Part shown: piece after piece, positions 63,989 through 64,000 of the stretch
Layout of the letters: each line of letters begins with the position of its first letter
Numbering within the stretch: position 1 is the first letter of the stretch
DNA from: Methylomonas aurea
GTDB lineage: Bacteria; Pseudomonadota; Gammaproteobacteria; Methylococcales; Methylomonadaceae
Reading direction: 5' to 3'
Assembly: GCF_024505045.1 (NCBI RefSeq)
Contig: NZ_JANIBM010000001.1
Coordinates: 310,001 to 374,000 of the forward strand
DNA: 64,000 bases
Position numbers and translations under genes: made by a program
Notes under the pieces: generated by a model
Database searches by the model: none
What the model was told of the DNA's origin: nothing
Seen by the model: only the letters and a program-made list of their open reading frames with translations

Positions 63989-64000
63989 ATGACTGAATCC
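63989..64000 (+). CDS. possible start of the next gene (3' partial)
   Basis: ATG ACT GAA TCC (M-T-E-S) at the window edge could open a downstream pst gene, but 12 bases cannot establish it. Confidence 0.15.

Overview
The window reads as a continuous piece of a gammaproteobacterial chromosome, moderately GC-rich and densely coded on both strands. The housekeeping set (guaB/guaA, hemL, gmk, dnaA, typA, tatABC, argS, folA, pilT/pilU, dinB), the YcgL, DUF2333, DUF4389 and SPOR-domain proteins, and a PEP-CTERM-like C-terminus suggest a Methylomonas-like member of the Methylococcales (methanotrophs). That placement is inference: no methane-oxidation gene lies here. I saw no rRNA, tRNA, CRISPR array, intact insertion sequence or prophage.

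Layout. 1-7360: a tightly coupled plus-strand operon. It holds the C-terminus of a PEP-utilising phosphotransferase, a DUF3419/BtaA-like aminocarboxypropyl transferase, a polytopic phytol/dolichol-kinase-like protein, a GNAT-like protein, an AMP-forming acyl ligase resembling OleC, and an ABC ATPase/permease pair. It looks like an undescribed lipid or small-molecule pathway with its own exporter. 7361-9480: a sparsely coding, accessory-looking stretch with two small unknown minus-strand genes. 9530-11513: a GEMM-I (cyclic-dinucleotide) riboswitch candidate with a competing alternative stem, ahead of a three-lipoprotein operon (CsgG-like, DUF4810, DUF799). 11704-15032: a double-Tim44/zinc-ribbon protein and a TPM-type membrane protein, divergent from an SPFH-SHOCT protein. 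15227-18608: pilT, pilU, mltB. 18636-21068 (minus): DUF2333, DUF4389, dinB. 21153-26842: ycgL, a CPBP protease, a small membrane protein, guaB, a methyltransferase, guaA. 26843-31605: an empty spacer, an exported amidohydrolase, a PEP-CTERM-like protein, a PP2C phosphatase convergent with a double-FHA protein, and a 54-residue zinc-ribbon protein. 31725-36856: hemL, a lipoprotein, gmk, dnaA, a 58-residue membrane protein, a BtuF-like protein. 36963-46640: DUF3422, a TVP38/TMEM64 protein, a possible hot-dog protein, an RND adaptor/pump pair, a TauE-type permease. 46697-51257: the NAD salvage locus nrtR divergent from pncA-pncB-nadE, with a candidate NrtR operator between. 51281-55535: typA, rhodanese, methyltransferase, LysR regulator and a very small independent transcription unit. 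55606-60344: hisE-tatABC-yggS-argS-SPOR. 60466-63775: FlgO-like lipoprotein, asparaginase, folA, and pstS behind four in-phase PhoB half-sites.

How the genes work together. The clearest functional units are NAD salvage (repressor, operator and three enzymes), Tat export, twitching ATPases, GMP synthesis, and phosphate uptake under PhoB control. The most unusual parts are the first 7.4 kb operon and the riboswitch-lipoprotein unit. No database search was run; family names come from motif recognition.
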